Source: Alphaproteobacteria bacterium CG1_02_46_17
GTDB lineage: Bacteria; Pseudomonadota; Alphaproteobacteria; Micavibrionales; Micavibrionaceae
Assembly: GCA_001871905.1 (NCBI GenBank)
Contig: MNUG01000029.1
Location: 32,218 to 96,217, forward strand
Direction of reading: 5' to 3'
DNA: 64,000 nt
Shown here: one piece after another, positions 21,326 through 30,578 of the stretch
Position numbering within the stretch: position 1 is the stretch's first letter
How the letters are laid out: every line of letters starts with the position of its first letter
Translations under genes and position numbers: made by a program
The notes under the pieces: model-generated
Database searches by the model: none
What the model saw: the letters and a program-made list of their open reading frames with translations, nothing else
Told to the model about the DNA's origin: nothing

Positions 21326-22248
21326 TAATTCGACTCCATAGCACGAACAATTGTCATCCAGTCATTCCGTTCAAACATTTTCTTGGCAGATGTCCGCATC
21401 CGCTCATTCCGTTCATCCGGATTCATATTCTGGATTTGTGCGATAATATCAGGAACATCGGAAACCTTGCGATAGGTGAAAATAGTCGGCAATTCATCAA
21501 TCCCGTAGGCATATGCTTCATCTTCATGATCGCGGATAGCAAAGGAACCGCGCGCAGCAGCCTCCGTATCCTTGATCCATAAGGCATTGCGCGGAATAAC
21601 CTGCCCCTCGACCGTCCACGGCGCATCTTCGGTATGGATATAAATCTGCATATCATGAAGGGCTTCGAGAAACTGGTGATAGGGGCGCGATTTGATAAAT
21701 TCGACATTCAACCCGTAACCTGCCAGCTCATCATAAAATTTCTTACGGTGCGGATGAAGCGTCCCCTGAAACGCCAGATGGTGATGGCGGTTTTCCCATG
21801 TCGGGCCAGCATCACAATAACGTTGCAACATCCCCATCCGGACAAAAGTTGCAGGAACACCGCGCGCCTTACAAAAATCCGTCCACCATCTTGTGGTGAG
21901 AAAAAAAGATACAACATTTAATTTTTCAAGGATGCGCGCATAAGCACCTTTCCACGGCGAATCATCCATGTAAGCCTGCCAGACATCTTGTTCGTAGATA
22001 TAAAGTTGCCCCCCCCCCATAAAACGGGAAATAATATTCAAATTATCGTCAAGGGTTCGCAACTTCAAAACACTTAAAACCTTGTCATACGATTTGGGAT
22101 TGGCCCATGGCAGATATTTTATTTCCTTGAGGGTAATCATCCGCACATCATATTCTTGCTCTAACACCTCGGCCAACTGGCTTTGGTAACAATTTTCGCG
22201 GATATAGCTGCGCGCATCGACCAACAGGAGTAAACTTTTCTTTTTCAT
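21325..22248 (-). CDS. Glycosyltransferase-like protein containing a G10 homopolymer
   Basis: 307-aa ORF starting 'KKKSLLLLVDARSYIRENCYQSQLAEVLEQ', within the operon. On the coding strand ATG is followed by G10 (+ strand C10 at 22009-22018). Confidence 0.6.
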   Translation of the reverse strand: MKKKSLLLLVDARSYIRENCYQSQLAEVLEQEYDVRMITLKEIKYLPWANPKSYDKVLSVLKLRTLDDNLNIISRFMGGGQLYIYEQDVWQAYMDDSPWKGAYARILEKLNVVSFFLTTRWWTDFCKARGVPATFVRMGMLQRYCDAGPTWENRHHHLAFQGTLHPHRKKFYDELAGYGLNVEFIKSRPYHQFLEALHDMQIYIHTEDAPWTVEGQVIPRNALWIKDTEAAARGSFAIRDHEDEAYAYGIDELPTIFTYRKVSDVPDIIAQIQNMNPDERNERMRTSAKKMFERNDWMTIVRAMESN

Positions 22249-23096
22249 GATGCAACTTTAACCTCTGGATCTTGTGTAATGGGCACAATGCAGGAATAAC
22301 GGGTAGTCTGATACCCGATTTTCTTCAACTGGTCGTCACCGGAATAGCTACCACTGACTACGGTCTTCATATTTTCTCTGGAATAGATCGAATAGAATAA
22401 TCCGCCATCATACACACCGATATGCGGATATATTTTAACCATTTCAGCAAAGAAATCTCCTTCGGAAAAATCACCCTGCTGTTCCAGTTTTGTAAAAACA
22501 GCCTTCAATGCCTCCACTCTGTTAAGAGCTGGTAATTTGGCATGTAAATTTGATTTATAAATATGGGGCAATGATGTTTTTTTGAACCACGCCTTTTCGT
22601 TGGTTACCAGATTAAGCAATCTGATCTCCGACCGCGTGACGTGGAAAGGCAAAAATTGTAACCCCTTATCAAACCGCCAGCGCCACCGCACTGAAAATTC
22701 CTGTGTCCGCACGCAAGATGCATCAGGACAGGCATCCAGAAATTTTTCACATTCGGCCAAGGCTTTCAAATCCGTATGATAAAGATCAGATTCAACCATA
22801 TAAATATATTTGTATGATCGACCCATCACCTGTGGCGCATTCTCCAGCACCCATTTGATTGCAGTCCAGTATCCAATATTCTCTGCCGATTGAATGATCT
22901 TGGTTCCCTGCGGCACATATTGGATATGATCTTTGAACGCAGACGCATTATCAAACAAGATAAAATCATTCGACAATCCGGCATCGGGAATTTTATCTGC
23001 CAGATTCTGCACCACCCGCACCGCCAGATCACGCCGCGATTCATCCATCGAACAGGTCACAAGGCACACAAGTGTTTGTTGTGGCAAATCAGTCAT
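22245..23096 (-). CDS. GT-A-like glycosyltransferase/hypothetical
   Basis: 'LVCLVTCSMDESRRDLAVRVVQNLAD...FILFDNASAFKDHIQ...ENIGYWTAIKWVL...IYMVESDLYHTD'. Start 23096 (MTDLPQQ) preferred over 23111. Confidence 0.6.
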   Translation of the reverse strand: MTDLPQQTLVCLVTCSMDESRRDLAVRVVQNLADKIPDAGLSNDFILFDNASAFKDHIQYVPQGTKIIQSAENIGYWTAIKWVLENAPQVMGRSYKYIYMVESDLYHTDLKALAECEKFLDACPDASCVRTQEFSVRWRWRFDKGLQFLPFHVTRSEIRLLNLVTNEKAWFKKTSLPHIYKSNLHAKLPALNRVEALKAVFTKLEQQGDFSEGDFFAEMVKIYPHIGVYDGGLFYSIYSRENMKTVVSGSYSGDDQLKKIGYQTTRYSCIVPITQDPEVKVAS

Positions 23097-23098
23097 CT

Positions 23099-23644
23099 TT
23101 ATTTCTTCCACTCGGACGCCAACAGCCCCATGGCCACCAGATTTTTATATACGCCGTCACGGAAAATGGCTTCGCGCCGCACGCCTTCTTTTACAAACCC
23201 CAGACTGGTATAAAGATTAAGCGCCCGATCATTATCTTCGAGTGTTACCAATTCCACACGGTGCAATCGGCAAGCCCCGAACAGATACGACAAAATATAA
23301 TTATAAAATTCACGGGCATAGCCCTGACGCTGATAATCTGGCGCAATATCGCACCCGACAAACGCATTGCCATTGATATAGTCAATCGAGTCCACACGGA
23401 ACATGCCGATAAATTCATCCGTACCGCGCAACCGCGCCACATAGCGACGCGATGACCGTGAGGTCGAAGCCGATTTGAACCATGCCTCTTGCTGTTCTTC
23501 GGACACATGGGTCGGATCGGTCAACCGCATCAACACATCATCTGCGTTATGCATGACCCGCAAGTCTTCCAGATCACGCTGTTCCATCAAGCGGATCACC
23601 AGACGAGACGATCCATCATTTTCCAAAGGTTTCAAGTCGTTCAT
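23099..23644 (-). CDS. GNAT-family N-acetyltransferase (PseH/RimJ-like)
   Basis: 'LVIRLMEQRDLEDLRVMHN...GNAFVGCDIAPDYQRQGYAREFYNYILSYLFGACRLHRVELVTLEDNDRALNLYTSLGFVKEGVRREAIFRDGVYKNLVAMGLL'. Confidence 0.85.
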   Translation of the reverse strand: MNDLKPLENDGSSRLVIRLMEQRDLEDLRVMHNADDVLMRLTDPTHVSEEQQEAWFKSASTSRSSRRYVARLRGTDEFIGMFRVDSIDYINGNAFVGCDIAPDYQRQGYAREFYNYILSYLFGACRLHRVELVTLEDNDRALNLYTSLGFVKEGVRREAIFRDGVYKNLVAMGLLASEWKK

Positions 23645-24387
23645 ACCAAATCCCCATACTGACCATGAATAAATTTCAAAACAGCGCCTTCGCGCAACCG
23701 AGTGTCTTCAAGAGACAAAAAAGATTTGGCAAAATTTTTTGCCGCATAACCACGACCACCAAAATTCCACCACTTAACAGACGCCGCCCCAGCCAACGCC
23801 CAGCCACGCGCAGCATCCCGATGTTTGAGCCACGCAATCGCCACACGTCGCAAAACTTGTTTTTGACGTTTCATCTGACGATGAAAGCCAAAATGAAAGG
23901 CCTGACGCGCTGTCGGATTTTTGCCATGCCACGCAATCGGCGCCAGATGACGGACAACATCACCTTTCAAGACCATTTTATGGCCCGTATCAGCATGATC
24001 AGCAAACAGCTTTCTTTTAGACTTCCTGAAAACAACCGCCGTAGAAAACGCATTTAACCCCGCAATCAGATCATCCGTAAAATAATCCTGCATGAGAATC
24101 TGCGCGCCCGTCACATCCGGATTTTGAAAGAGCGCCACAATATCAGCCAATGCCGTATCCCGCATCAAAACAGTATCGGCATCAATTTTAACGAACAGAT
24201 CATGGCTTCCCTTTTGGTCATTCCATGCTTGCCACAACATATTATGGGCTTCATATTCAGGCTGATCCCGAATAACATGATGCGTCACAAGGACATTTTT
24301 TTGATTTTGAATCGCCTGACAACATTCATCGAATTCAGCCTCGCCGCAGGCAAGAGTCCCAACAAATATGCGCGGCAGATCCTGCAT
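23641..24387 (-). CDS. GT2-like glycosyltransferase/hypothetical
   Basis: 'RIFVGTLACGEAEFDECCQAIQNQKNV...HDLFVKIDADTVLMRDTAL', with a DxD motif. Confidence 0.6.
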   Translation of the reverse strand: MQDLPRIFVGTLACGEAEFDECCQAIQNQKNVLVTHHVIRDQPEYEAHNMLWQAWNDQKGSHDLFVKIDADTVLMRDTALADIVALFQNPDVTGAQILMQDYFTDDLIAGLNAFSTAVVFRKSKRKLFADHADTGHKMVLKGDVVRHLAPIAWHGKNPTARQAFHFGFHRQMKRQKQVLRRVAIAWLKHRDAARGWALAGAASVKWWNFGGRGYAAKNFAKSFLSLEDTRLREGAVLKFIHGQYGDLV

Positions 24388-24413
24388 GAAGACACCTTTG
24401 ATCTTGTTTGAAG

Positions 24414-25577
24414 CTAAGCGGCGTTCCGCAAAGCTTTCTCACACAATTCCAGAACACGGGTGGCGATATGCTCGCAATCCTCAGCGCCCAACCACCAGCC
24501 ACAAGGCAAAGAAATCTGGGTGCTGGCAAATTTATGTGTTTCCGGCAAATCGGTCAGCGACTCTTTGAAAGCACTGTAGGAATCATTGGGCATATGCACC
24601 AGACCTGCCGCAATTCCTTCTTGATTCAAAGCTTCCAGTAACAAATCCCGATCAATCTGGGGGTCATTGACCAAAGCGGTAAACACCCAGAAGCTCGATG
24701 TCGCTTGCGAAGGAACATCCAGAGAGTGGATCACGTTGCTATTAGCAAAACATTTCTGATAGACAGCCGCATTGGCGCGGTGTGCATCAATCAATTTGCC
24801 GATATAAGGCATTTGCGCCAAACCGATCGCCGCCGCAACATTGTTCATATTGAATTTATATCCGACTTCACCGGGGAAAATATCGGCGCTCCAACGCTGT
24901 CCCTTCCACTCGCCCTTTTCGTCCTTATGAGCATCGCGGTCATAACCGAACCATTTCAGTTTACGCGCCAACTCGAAATCTTTCTCGTCTCGGCAGATCA
25001 AGGCTCCGCCATCTCCAGATGACAGATGTTTAATCGCTTGAAAAGAATAACAGGTAAAATCCGAAAATTCGGAAACAGGGCGACCATTCCATCTGGAATC
25101 AAACGCATGCGCCGCGTCTTGCACCACCGGAATATTGTGCCGTTTGGCAACATCAGCAACAGCTTCCAGATCACAGGGCGTTCCTGCCCAACTGACAATC
25201 ACAATCGCTTTTGTTTTCGGTGTAATTTTGCGTTCGATATCTTTCGGGTCAATTGATCCGGTATTGGCATCAATATCCGCCCAGACAATTTTTGCGCCCA
25301 GATTGTCAATCGGCGTATTGGTTGCAATGCACGTCATTGCAGTGGTAATGACTTCTGTATCCGGCCCGACACCACAGATCTTATAAGCCATGGTCAACGC
25401 ACTGGTACAAGAATTCACCACAACCAGATTGGTAACCCCCAGATGTTCTTTCAACGCATTCTGGAATTGGGTAACCTGAAGGCCTTCATTGATAAATCCG
25501 GATTCCAGCACTTCACGAATACCCACCAGAGCATCCTCGACAGGAACATGAACTTTGAACAGGGGGTATGATTTCAT
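24414..25577 (-). CDS. DegT/DnrJ/EryC1/StrS-family PLP aminotransferase
   Basis: 'VNSCTSALTMAYKICGVGPDTEVITTAMTCIATNTPIDNLGAKIVWADIDANTGSIDP...VVQDAAHAFDSRWNG...FQAIKHLSSGDGGALIC' (Lys in the cofactor loop). Confidence 0.92.
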   Translation of the reverse strand: MKSYPLFKVHVPVEDALVGIREVLESGFINEGLQVTQFQNALKEHLGVTNLVVVNSCTSALTMAYKICGVGPDTEVITTAMTCIATNTPIDNLGAKIVWADIDANTGSIDPKDIERKITPKTKAIVIVSWAGTPCDLEAVADVAKRHNIPVVQDAAHAFDSRWNGRPVSEFSDFTCYSFQAIKHLSSGDGGALICRDEKDFELARKLKWFGYDRDAHKDEKGEWKGQRWSADIFPGEVGYKFNMNNVAAAIGLAQMPYIGKLIDAHRANAAVYQKCFANSNVIHSLDVPSQATSSFWVFTALVNDPQIDRDLLLEALNQEGIAAGLVHMPNDSYSAFKESLTDLPETHKFASTQISLPCGWWLGAEDCEHIATRVLELCEKALRNAA

Positions 25578-25586
25578 TTTTCCACC

Positions 25587-26633
25587 TTACGCTTGTTTGC
25601 GGGTTTTAACGATCTCGTCAATTTCCAGACCAATAAATTTATTCATATCTGTTTCAAAAATATTGATCGAATTCAAGTAAGCCTCAAGCCCTGCCTGATC
25701 CAGAACATCATCATTCGATCCATAACTGAATATTTTTGCATCCAGGGCTGGCATCACATGGGACGGCGCCATATGATAATAATCACCACTATCTGTGACA
25801 CGCACAGATTCAGGTGAGCTAATCAGCTCCTCGAACAATTTCTCGCCCGGGCGCATCCCGATCACATCGACAGGCTTATCGAATTTGGACGAGAAGATTT
25901 GTGCCAGATCCATAATGTTCATGGCACGCAATTTCGGCAGCCAGATCTCACCGGATTTGGCCCCTTTGGCAGTCGCCACGATCAAATCAATACTTTCATC
26001 CAAGGTCATAATGAAACGGGTCATTTCAGGATGGGTAACGGTAAACCGTTCTGCATTCTCAGCTTGCCACCGAAACAATGGAATAATCGATCCACGCGAT
26101 TCCAGAACGTTCCCGTAACGCACGCCAACGAATTTAATCGGCGAACCGGAAATGCTCTGGCTGGTCACAACCCGTTCAGAGATAGCCTTACACATTCCAT
26201 AGACATTGGTTGGAGCGCAGGCCTTATCGGTCGAGACCATCAGAACTGTTTCCAGATTAGGCAGGCGGTCTTCCTGACGCACAACGGCATTCACCACATT
26301 GTGAATTCCCAGAGTGTTGGTCTGAATACTTTCAAATGGAGAGCGTTCACAGGTATCAACTTGCTTCAACGCCGCCGCAATCAGAATGATATTCGGCTTC
26401 CATTTCAAGACAATTTCTTCAACCCGCGCACCATCGCGAATATCACCGACCTCGAACACCACATTTTGTTGGGGGGTCAATTGGTTGCGGATCGTCCAGT
26501 GTTTTGCTTCATCACGGGAATATACAATCAGTTGGTTGTCCTCGGACAAACGACGGATCAATGCCCGTCCCAAGGAACCTGTTCCACCGATAATCAGAAT
26601 CTTTTTATTCTGGAAATTCATTAACTGCCTCAA
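25587..26633 (-). CDS. UDP-GlcNAc 4,6-dehydratase-like (PseB/CapD family)
   Basis: 'ILIIGGTGSLGRALIRRLSEDNQLIVYSRDEAKHW'; 'AAALKQVDTCERSPFESIQTNTLG'; 'VSTDKACAPTNVYGMCKAISE'. Confidence 0.9.
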   Translation of the reverse strand: MRQLMNFQNKKILIIGGTGSLGRALIRRLSEDNQLIVYSRDEAKHWTIRNQLTPQQNVVFEVGDIRDGARVEEIVLKWKPNIILIAAALKQVDTCERSPFESIQTNTLGIHNVVNAVVRQEDRLPNLETVLMVSTDKACAPTNVYGMCKAISERVVTSQSISGSPIKFVGVRYGNVLESRGSIIPLFRWQAENAERFTVTHPEMTRFIMTLDESIDLIVATAKGAKSGEIWLPKLRAMNIMDLAQIFSSKFDKPVDVIGMRPGEKLFEELISSPESVRVTDSGDYYHMAPSHVMPALDAKIFSYGSNDDVLDQAGLEAYLNSINIFETDMNKFIGLEIDEIVKTRKQA

Positions 26634-26735
26634 ATAATTTATAAATACCGTCCAAATGTCCGGTCATGATTGCATTAAGATATACAGGCTCTTGTTTAGT
26701 AAAGATTAAGGGCTTTGACCAGTTAAAAATAGAGA

Positions 26736-26758
26736 AAGCCCCCAATTTCTGGGGGCTT
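26736..26758 (-). terminator. Intrinsic terminator
   Basis: Perfect 8-bp stem AAGCCCCC-AATTTCT-GGGGGCTT. On the minus strand it is followed by the T-rich tract TTTCTCTATTTTTAA. Confidence 0.8.
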
Positions 26759-26786
26759 GTCTATAAAGCTCGAAAACTCGCTAAAC

Positions 26787-27017
26787 TTATTGCGGCGCAC
26801 GATCCTGAGATGGGCTGGCCTGTTGAAGTGGGGCAGGCATCATCGCAGCTACACGTTTTTCGTAATATTCAGCCAATGCCGCAGAAATATCTAAAGCAGA
26901 CCATGGAGCCTCAGTGGCAATAGCCTGAAGAACAGGTAATTCCACTAATTTTTCGTCATATATTTTTTGCGAGAGGGAACAATATGTCAACTTGCATTTT
27001 CGGTCAAGAAATACCAT
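26787..27017 (-). CDS. Small hypothetical protein (76 aa)
   Basis: Lies between the methyltransferase stop and the terminator at 26736-26758. Pro/Gln-rich C-terminus; overlaps the upstream gene by 31 bp, so the start is uncertain. Confidence 0.4.
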   Translation of the reverse strand: MVFLDRKCKLTYCSLSQKIYDEKLVELPVLQAIATEAPWSALDISAALAEYYEKRVAAMMPAPLQQASPSQDRAPQ

Positions 27018-27805
27018 CCGACACTATGCTCTGGGCGTTTTTCAACAAATCTATGCTTCCAGCGTTGAAAATAACGGTAAAGGCGCGGGGAAATGACCGC
27101 ACTGAGCGCAATCAGGCCATTAACCGGCAAAGATGGCACAATCGGATACAATTCCCCCGTCACCTTTAAGCCGGCACTGGCCAATTCCTCATTCAAGGTC
27201 TCTACCGAATATTCGATTTTGTGATCGTCATCATCGCGGCTATCAACCCCGAACTTGCGTTGGAACATCTTCCACGGCGTATTGGTATTGGGGATTGAAA
27301 TATACATTTGCCCGTCGGCTTTCAATATCCGGCGCAGCTCGGTCAAAATCGTCTGACGATTGTTCAAATGCTCCAACACATTTGAAAAACTAATCAAATC
27401 GACCGAATGGTCAGGCAACGGAATAGATGCCAATTCCAAATTCAAATCAAAAATATCATACTGGCCTTTATAGTCGGCCAGCCGTTCATGGGACAAAATG
27501 ATCGAGGATTTATTATATTCAACCCCGTAAACCTGTGACGCCCCGCTTTTCAAGGCATTGAGGCATTCCGAACCGCTCCCAGAACCAATATCCAGAAAAA
27601 CCATGCCGGGACGCACCAAAGACGCCAGAAACTGATTGCGCTGATCATCAAACAAGTGTTTGGGGTGAATGGGATGTTTGGAGTGCCCCAGCCATTTCAT
27701 GGCGCGCATTGATAAGCCTGTCAGGCGTTTATCCTGATATTTAAGCAACTTGATAAGGGGACGCATAAAATAAGTCGTTACAGAGTTACGAGGCATCTCA
27801 CCCAT
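26987..27805 (-). CDS. Class I SAM-dependent methyltransferase
   Basis: 'GMVFLDIGSGSGSECLNALKSGASQVYGVEYNKSSI...VDLISFSNVLEHLNNRQTILTELRRILKADGQMYISIPN'. Confidence 0.88.
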   Translation of the reverse strand: MGEMPRNSVTTYFMRPLIKLLKYQDKRLTGLSMRAMKWLGHSKHPIHPKHLFDDQRNQFLASLVRPGMVFLDIGSGSGSECLNALKSGASQVYGVEYNKSSIILSHERLADYKGQYDIFDLNLELASIPLPDHSVDLISFSNVLEHLNNRQTILTELRRILKADGQMYISIPNTNTPWKMFQRKFGVDSRDDDDHKIEYSVETLNEELASAGLKVTGELYPIVPSLPVNGLIALSAVISPRLYRYFQRWKHRFVEKRPEHSVGWYFLTENAS

Positions 27806-27892
27806 TCCCTTTCATAAAACAGAGCCAAAAAGCAGCGCAGACATTATCACCACATAAAAATTCAGGCTACCAATTTTCTATCGCCAAACAAC

Positions 27893-29176
27893 ATGCCAGC
27901 GTTTATAGTCACCCCACAAAATTTTAAGATAGAACACACCAACCCGATAAACATGACTGAACATTGGCTAGCCCTCTCTTTGAAATCCAACCTCACAGGA
28001 ATTCTGATCCTGAGTGTCATATTTATATCCTGCATCTTGCCCCTGACCTTATCCTTTCTGCCGCAGACAATGGGATTGATCGGTGCAGCAGTCCTCTATA
28101 AAAGAATGGGTAGAAAAATCTTCGCCCCCCTCTCAAAAGCCCATCTTGTTCTATTATTGATCCCGATTCTGACCATGGCCAGTTCCATCTGGTCGATCAC
28201 GCCGGAATCGAGCCTGATCCGATCCCTTAAAATCAGCGGCGAAATCCTGTCCTTTTTCCCACTCTATATCTTCTTATACGCGTTGCCTGATGACACCACA
28301 TCTTTCATCAAGAAATATCTTCCGGTTCCGTTAATTCTGGGCGGAACTTTTCTTGCCATTGAACTGGTTCTCGATTTTCCGATCTCCCGTATTTTGCGCC
28401 CGTCCCATACCGAATTCAGTACTTGGGAGCTGAACAAAAGCGTTGCTGTTTTTATCCTGATGACTCCTCTCGCCTTGATCACGACCCTGATCCCGTTCAA
28501 AAAAGCAAACTGGAAGCACTATAGGCTACCTCTGCTGCTGCTTATCCCTGCGGCTTTTATATTAAGCGCAACAGCCAGCCAGTCTGCCCAGCTCTCTGTC
28601 ATCGCCATGATTGTGGCCCTGATCGGCATGATCAAGTTGCCCCGTCTGGCTTTGCCCCTATGTTTTGGTACAGTTATTCTGCTTTTTTCAATTTTTCCAT
28701 GGGTCACCACACCTCTTTATAAGAGCTTTGCCAAAGAGAGCGATCAGGTTCAGATTCTAAAAGACGCCAGCACCAGCACACGGCTTGAGGTCTGGGACTT
28801 TGTCGCCGACAAGATCCATGAAAACCCGTGGACAGGATTCGGAATTGATACCACCCGCATCATCCAATTCGATTATCCGATGGTCTATTACTGGGACACC
28901 AGTATCATGCACCCGCATAATGCCCCTCTTCAGCTCTGGATCGAGTTTGGCGCCTTAGGCGCCCTGCTCGCAGATACTTTGTTGCTCACCTTGTTTCTTT
29001 CCATCAGACGCCGCCCTCTCGCCGCGCAGATTCTCCCGACCGTTGTTTTCTCGGGAATCCTGATTTTCCTGATTTTATCATGGTCTTTGTGGTCAAGCTG
29101 GCTGATCGGATTGATGATCTTTCTGACCTGCATTATGAGCTCTTTGAACAAGCCCCCTGAACCTTCCGCCCATTAA
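27893..29176 (+). CDS. O-antigen ligase/polymerase family membrane protein (WaaL/Wzy-like)
   Basis: Polytopic hydrophobic protein with the Wzy_C-like signature 'STSTRLEVWDFVADKIHENPWTGFGIDTTR...HPHNAPLQLWIEFGALGALLA'. The start may be ATG 27953. Confidence 0.85.
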   Translation: MPAFIVTPQNFKIEHTNPINMTEHWLALSLKSNLTGILILSVIFISCILPLTLSFLPQTMGLIGAAVLYKRMGRKIFAPLSKAHLVLLLIPILTMASSIWSITPESSLIRSLKISGEILSFFPLYIFLYALPDDTTSFIKKYLPVPLILGGTFLAIELVLDFPISRILRPSHTEFSTWELNKSVAVFILMTPLALITTLIPFKKANWKHYRLPLLLLIPAAFILSATASQSAQLSVIAMIVALIGMIKLPRLALPLCFGTVILLFSIFPWVTTPLYKSFAKESDQVQILKDASTSTRLEVWDFVADKIHENPWTGFGIDTTRIIQFDYPMVYYWDTSIMHPHNAPLQLWIEFGALGALLADTLLLTLFLSIRRRPLAAQILPTVVFSGILIFLILSWSLWSSWLIGLMIFLTCIMSSLNKPPEPSAH

Positions 29177-29231
29177 CACATTGTTTACCCTTTTTTTATG
29201 GTATTGATCTTCACTTTCCTATAAAATCAGC

Positions 29232-29246
29232 CATAGTTATATAAAA
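29232..29246 (+). promoter_or_regulatory. Repeated AT-rich upstream element, copy 1 (CATAGTTATATAAAA)
   Basis: Near-identical to 30502-30516 (14 of 15 nt). Both lie just upstream of genes in the same uncharacterised cluster. Confidence 0.4.
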
Positions 29247-29268
29247 TAAAATAAAAAAGGGTGTAAAA

Positions 29269-30486
29269 ATGGCAAGCTTTTGGGAAGACCTGAAATCATC
29301 TTCATCCTATCGAGCTCTGGTTCGCGCTGCGGATGCTGCCCCTACCCCTGTAAATACAATCAGCCACATGATGGATCAAACCCACGAGACCAAAGTCCTG
29401 AAAGATGGCATAGCCGAAGGAACTGCCGCTACCATCGGATATGCTCTCGGCCTTCCCCAGATGATTCATAGGTTTTATAAAGAACATACCGACGGTAAAA
29501 AATTCGAACAGGCTCCGGAAGATCAAAAATATTCTTCGGAATGGTTCAAAAGACAAATGATGGGCGAGTACGAGGATAATCTCGAAATCCTTGGCAAAAA
29601 GCGTCCCGAATTAAGAGCAGGTACGAATGACGGATATATCCACTTTGGAGGACAGATGGTTCCTCTGGTCGGGTCATTCTTTATCCCCGGGGGTCAGGCT
29701 TTGGGAGCCTCCAAAGTGGCGCAGGTCATAGGTACTGTCGCCCCTAAAGCTGGAGTCATAGGTTTTGCGACAGAGACAGCCATTGAAGGGTACGAAATAA
29801 CAGAAGATTATTTGGGCTTCGGGCAAACAATGCACAACAAAGTTGGTTTTGGTATCACGACAGACGCAGCCACTCAGACCATTGCCGCAACAACTGAAGG
29901 GGCTGAAGCGAAGGCAAAGAAACCCAATGAAGACCGAGGACAGATCAAACTTGCGTCTCACGAGATTTCAGCACCAAAACAATCCACATCAACTGTGCCA
30001 CAAACAGCAAAAATTCTGGGATTGGCTCTCGGGAATGACCTTATCGATTCGGAAAACCCCACCCAGTTCAACAAAGACGGTGTTCACGCACTTCAGGAGC
30101 TTTTGACAGATAAAAAACTATACACGCATACAATTGATGACATCGCAGGCAAATACACCATGCAGGCCGCCGATAAAGCTATCAAGGACGCGATCAAGCC
30201 ATCGAGTCTGACTGAGGATTTGCGGGCCCAATATGAAACCCGCATGAAAGATCTGGCGAAAGACCTGCGGGAACAACCCGCCAACCCATACGGATATGAC
30301 CCCCGGGTCATGGCCTTGCAGACCTGTGGCTACGCCCTAGGCCTATATAATAAGAGCATTGATGGTCTGGTAGGAGATTCAACCACAAAGGCGATCCATC
30401 TCATTGAAAACAAAGAGTTAAGTGAAACAAAACCGATTATGACGACCCGGCAGAACGCGCCTGCCGCGCCTGCACCAGTCGTATAG
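29269..30486 (+). CDS. Hypothetical protein with central Gly-rich hydrophobic segment and two PG_binding_1-like C-terminal repeats
   Basis: 'MVPLVGSFFIPGGQALGASKVAQVIGTVAPKAGVIGF'. Repeat-like segments 'VHALQELLTDKKLYTHTIDDIAGKYTMQAADKAI' and 'VMALQTCGYALGLYNKSIDGLVGDSTTKAIHLI' match the LQ...L...G.Y...IDG..G..T..A pattern. Confidence 0.65.
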   Translation: MASFWEDLKSSSSYRALVRAADAAPTPVNTISHMMDQTHETKVLKDGIAEGTAATIGYALGLPQMIHRFYKEHTDGKKFEQAPEDQKYSSEWFKRQMMGEYEDNLEILGKKRPELRAGTNDGYIHFGGQMVPLVGSFFIPGGQALGASKVAQVIGTVAPKAGVIGFATETAIEGYEITEDYLGFGQTMHNKVGFGITTDAATQTIAATTEGAEAKAKKPNEDRGQIKLASHEISAPKQSTSTVPQTAKILGLALGNDLIDSENPTQFNKDGVHALQELLTDKKLYTHTIDDIAGKYTMQAADKAIKDAIKPSSLTEDLRAQYETRMKDLAKDLREQPANPYGYDPRVMALQTCGYALGLYNKSIDGLVGDSTTKAIHLIENKELSETKPIMTTRQNAPAAPAPVV

Positions 30487-30501
30487 GGAATAAAAAGCGG
30501 T

Positions 30502-30516
30502 CATAGTTCTATAAAA
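30502..30516 (+). promoter_or_regulatory. Repeated AT-rich upstream element, copy 2 (CATAGTTCTATAAAA)
   Basis: See copy 1 at 29232-29246. Confidence 0.4.
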
Positions 30517-30578
30517 GTTTGCAATATTCAATAGAGCTATGATAAAATGCAATTAACATATTAAAAATGGAGTGTGTG

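Noticed and set aside
25899-26624. 241-aa plus-strand ORF opposite the UDP-GlcNAc dehydratase-like gene
   Set aside because: Antisense shadow of a clear SDR-family gene.
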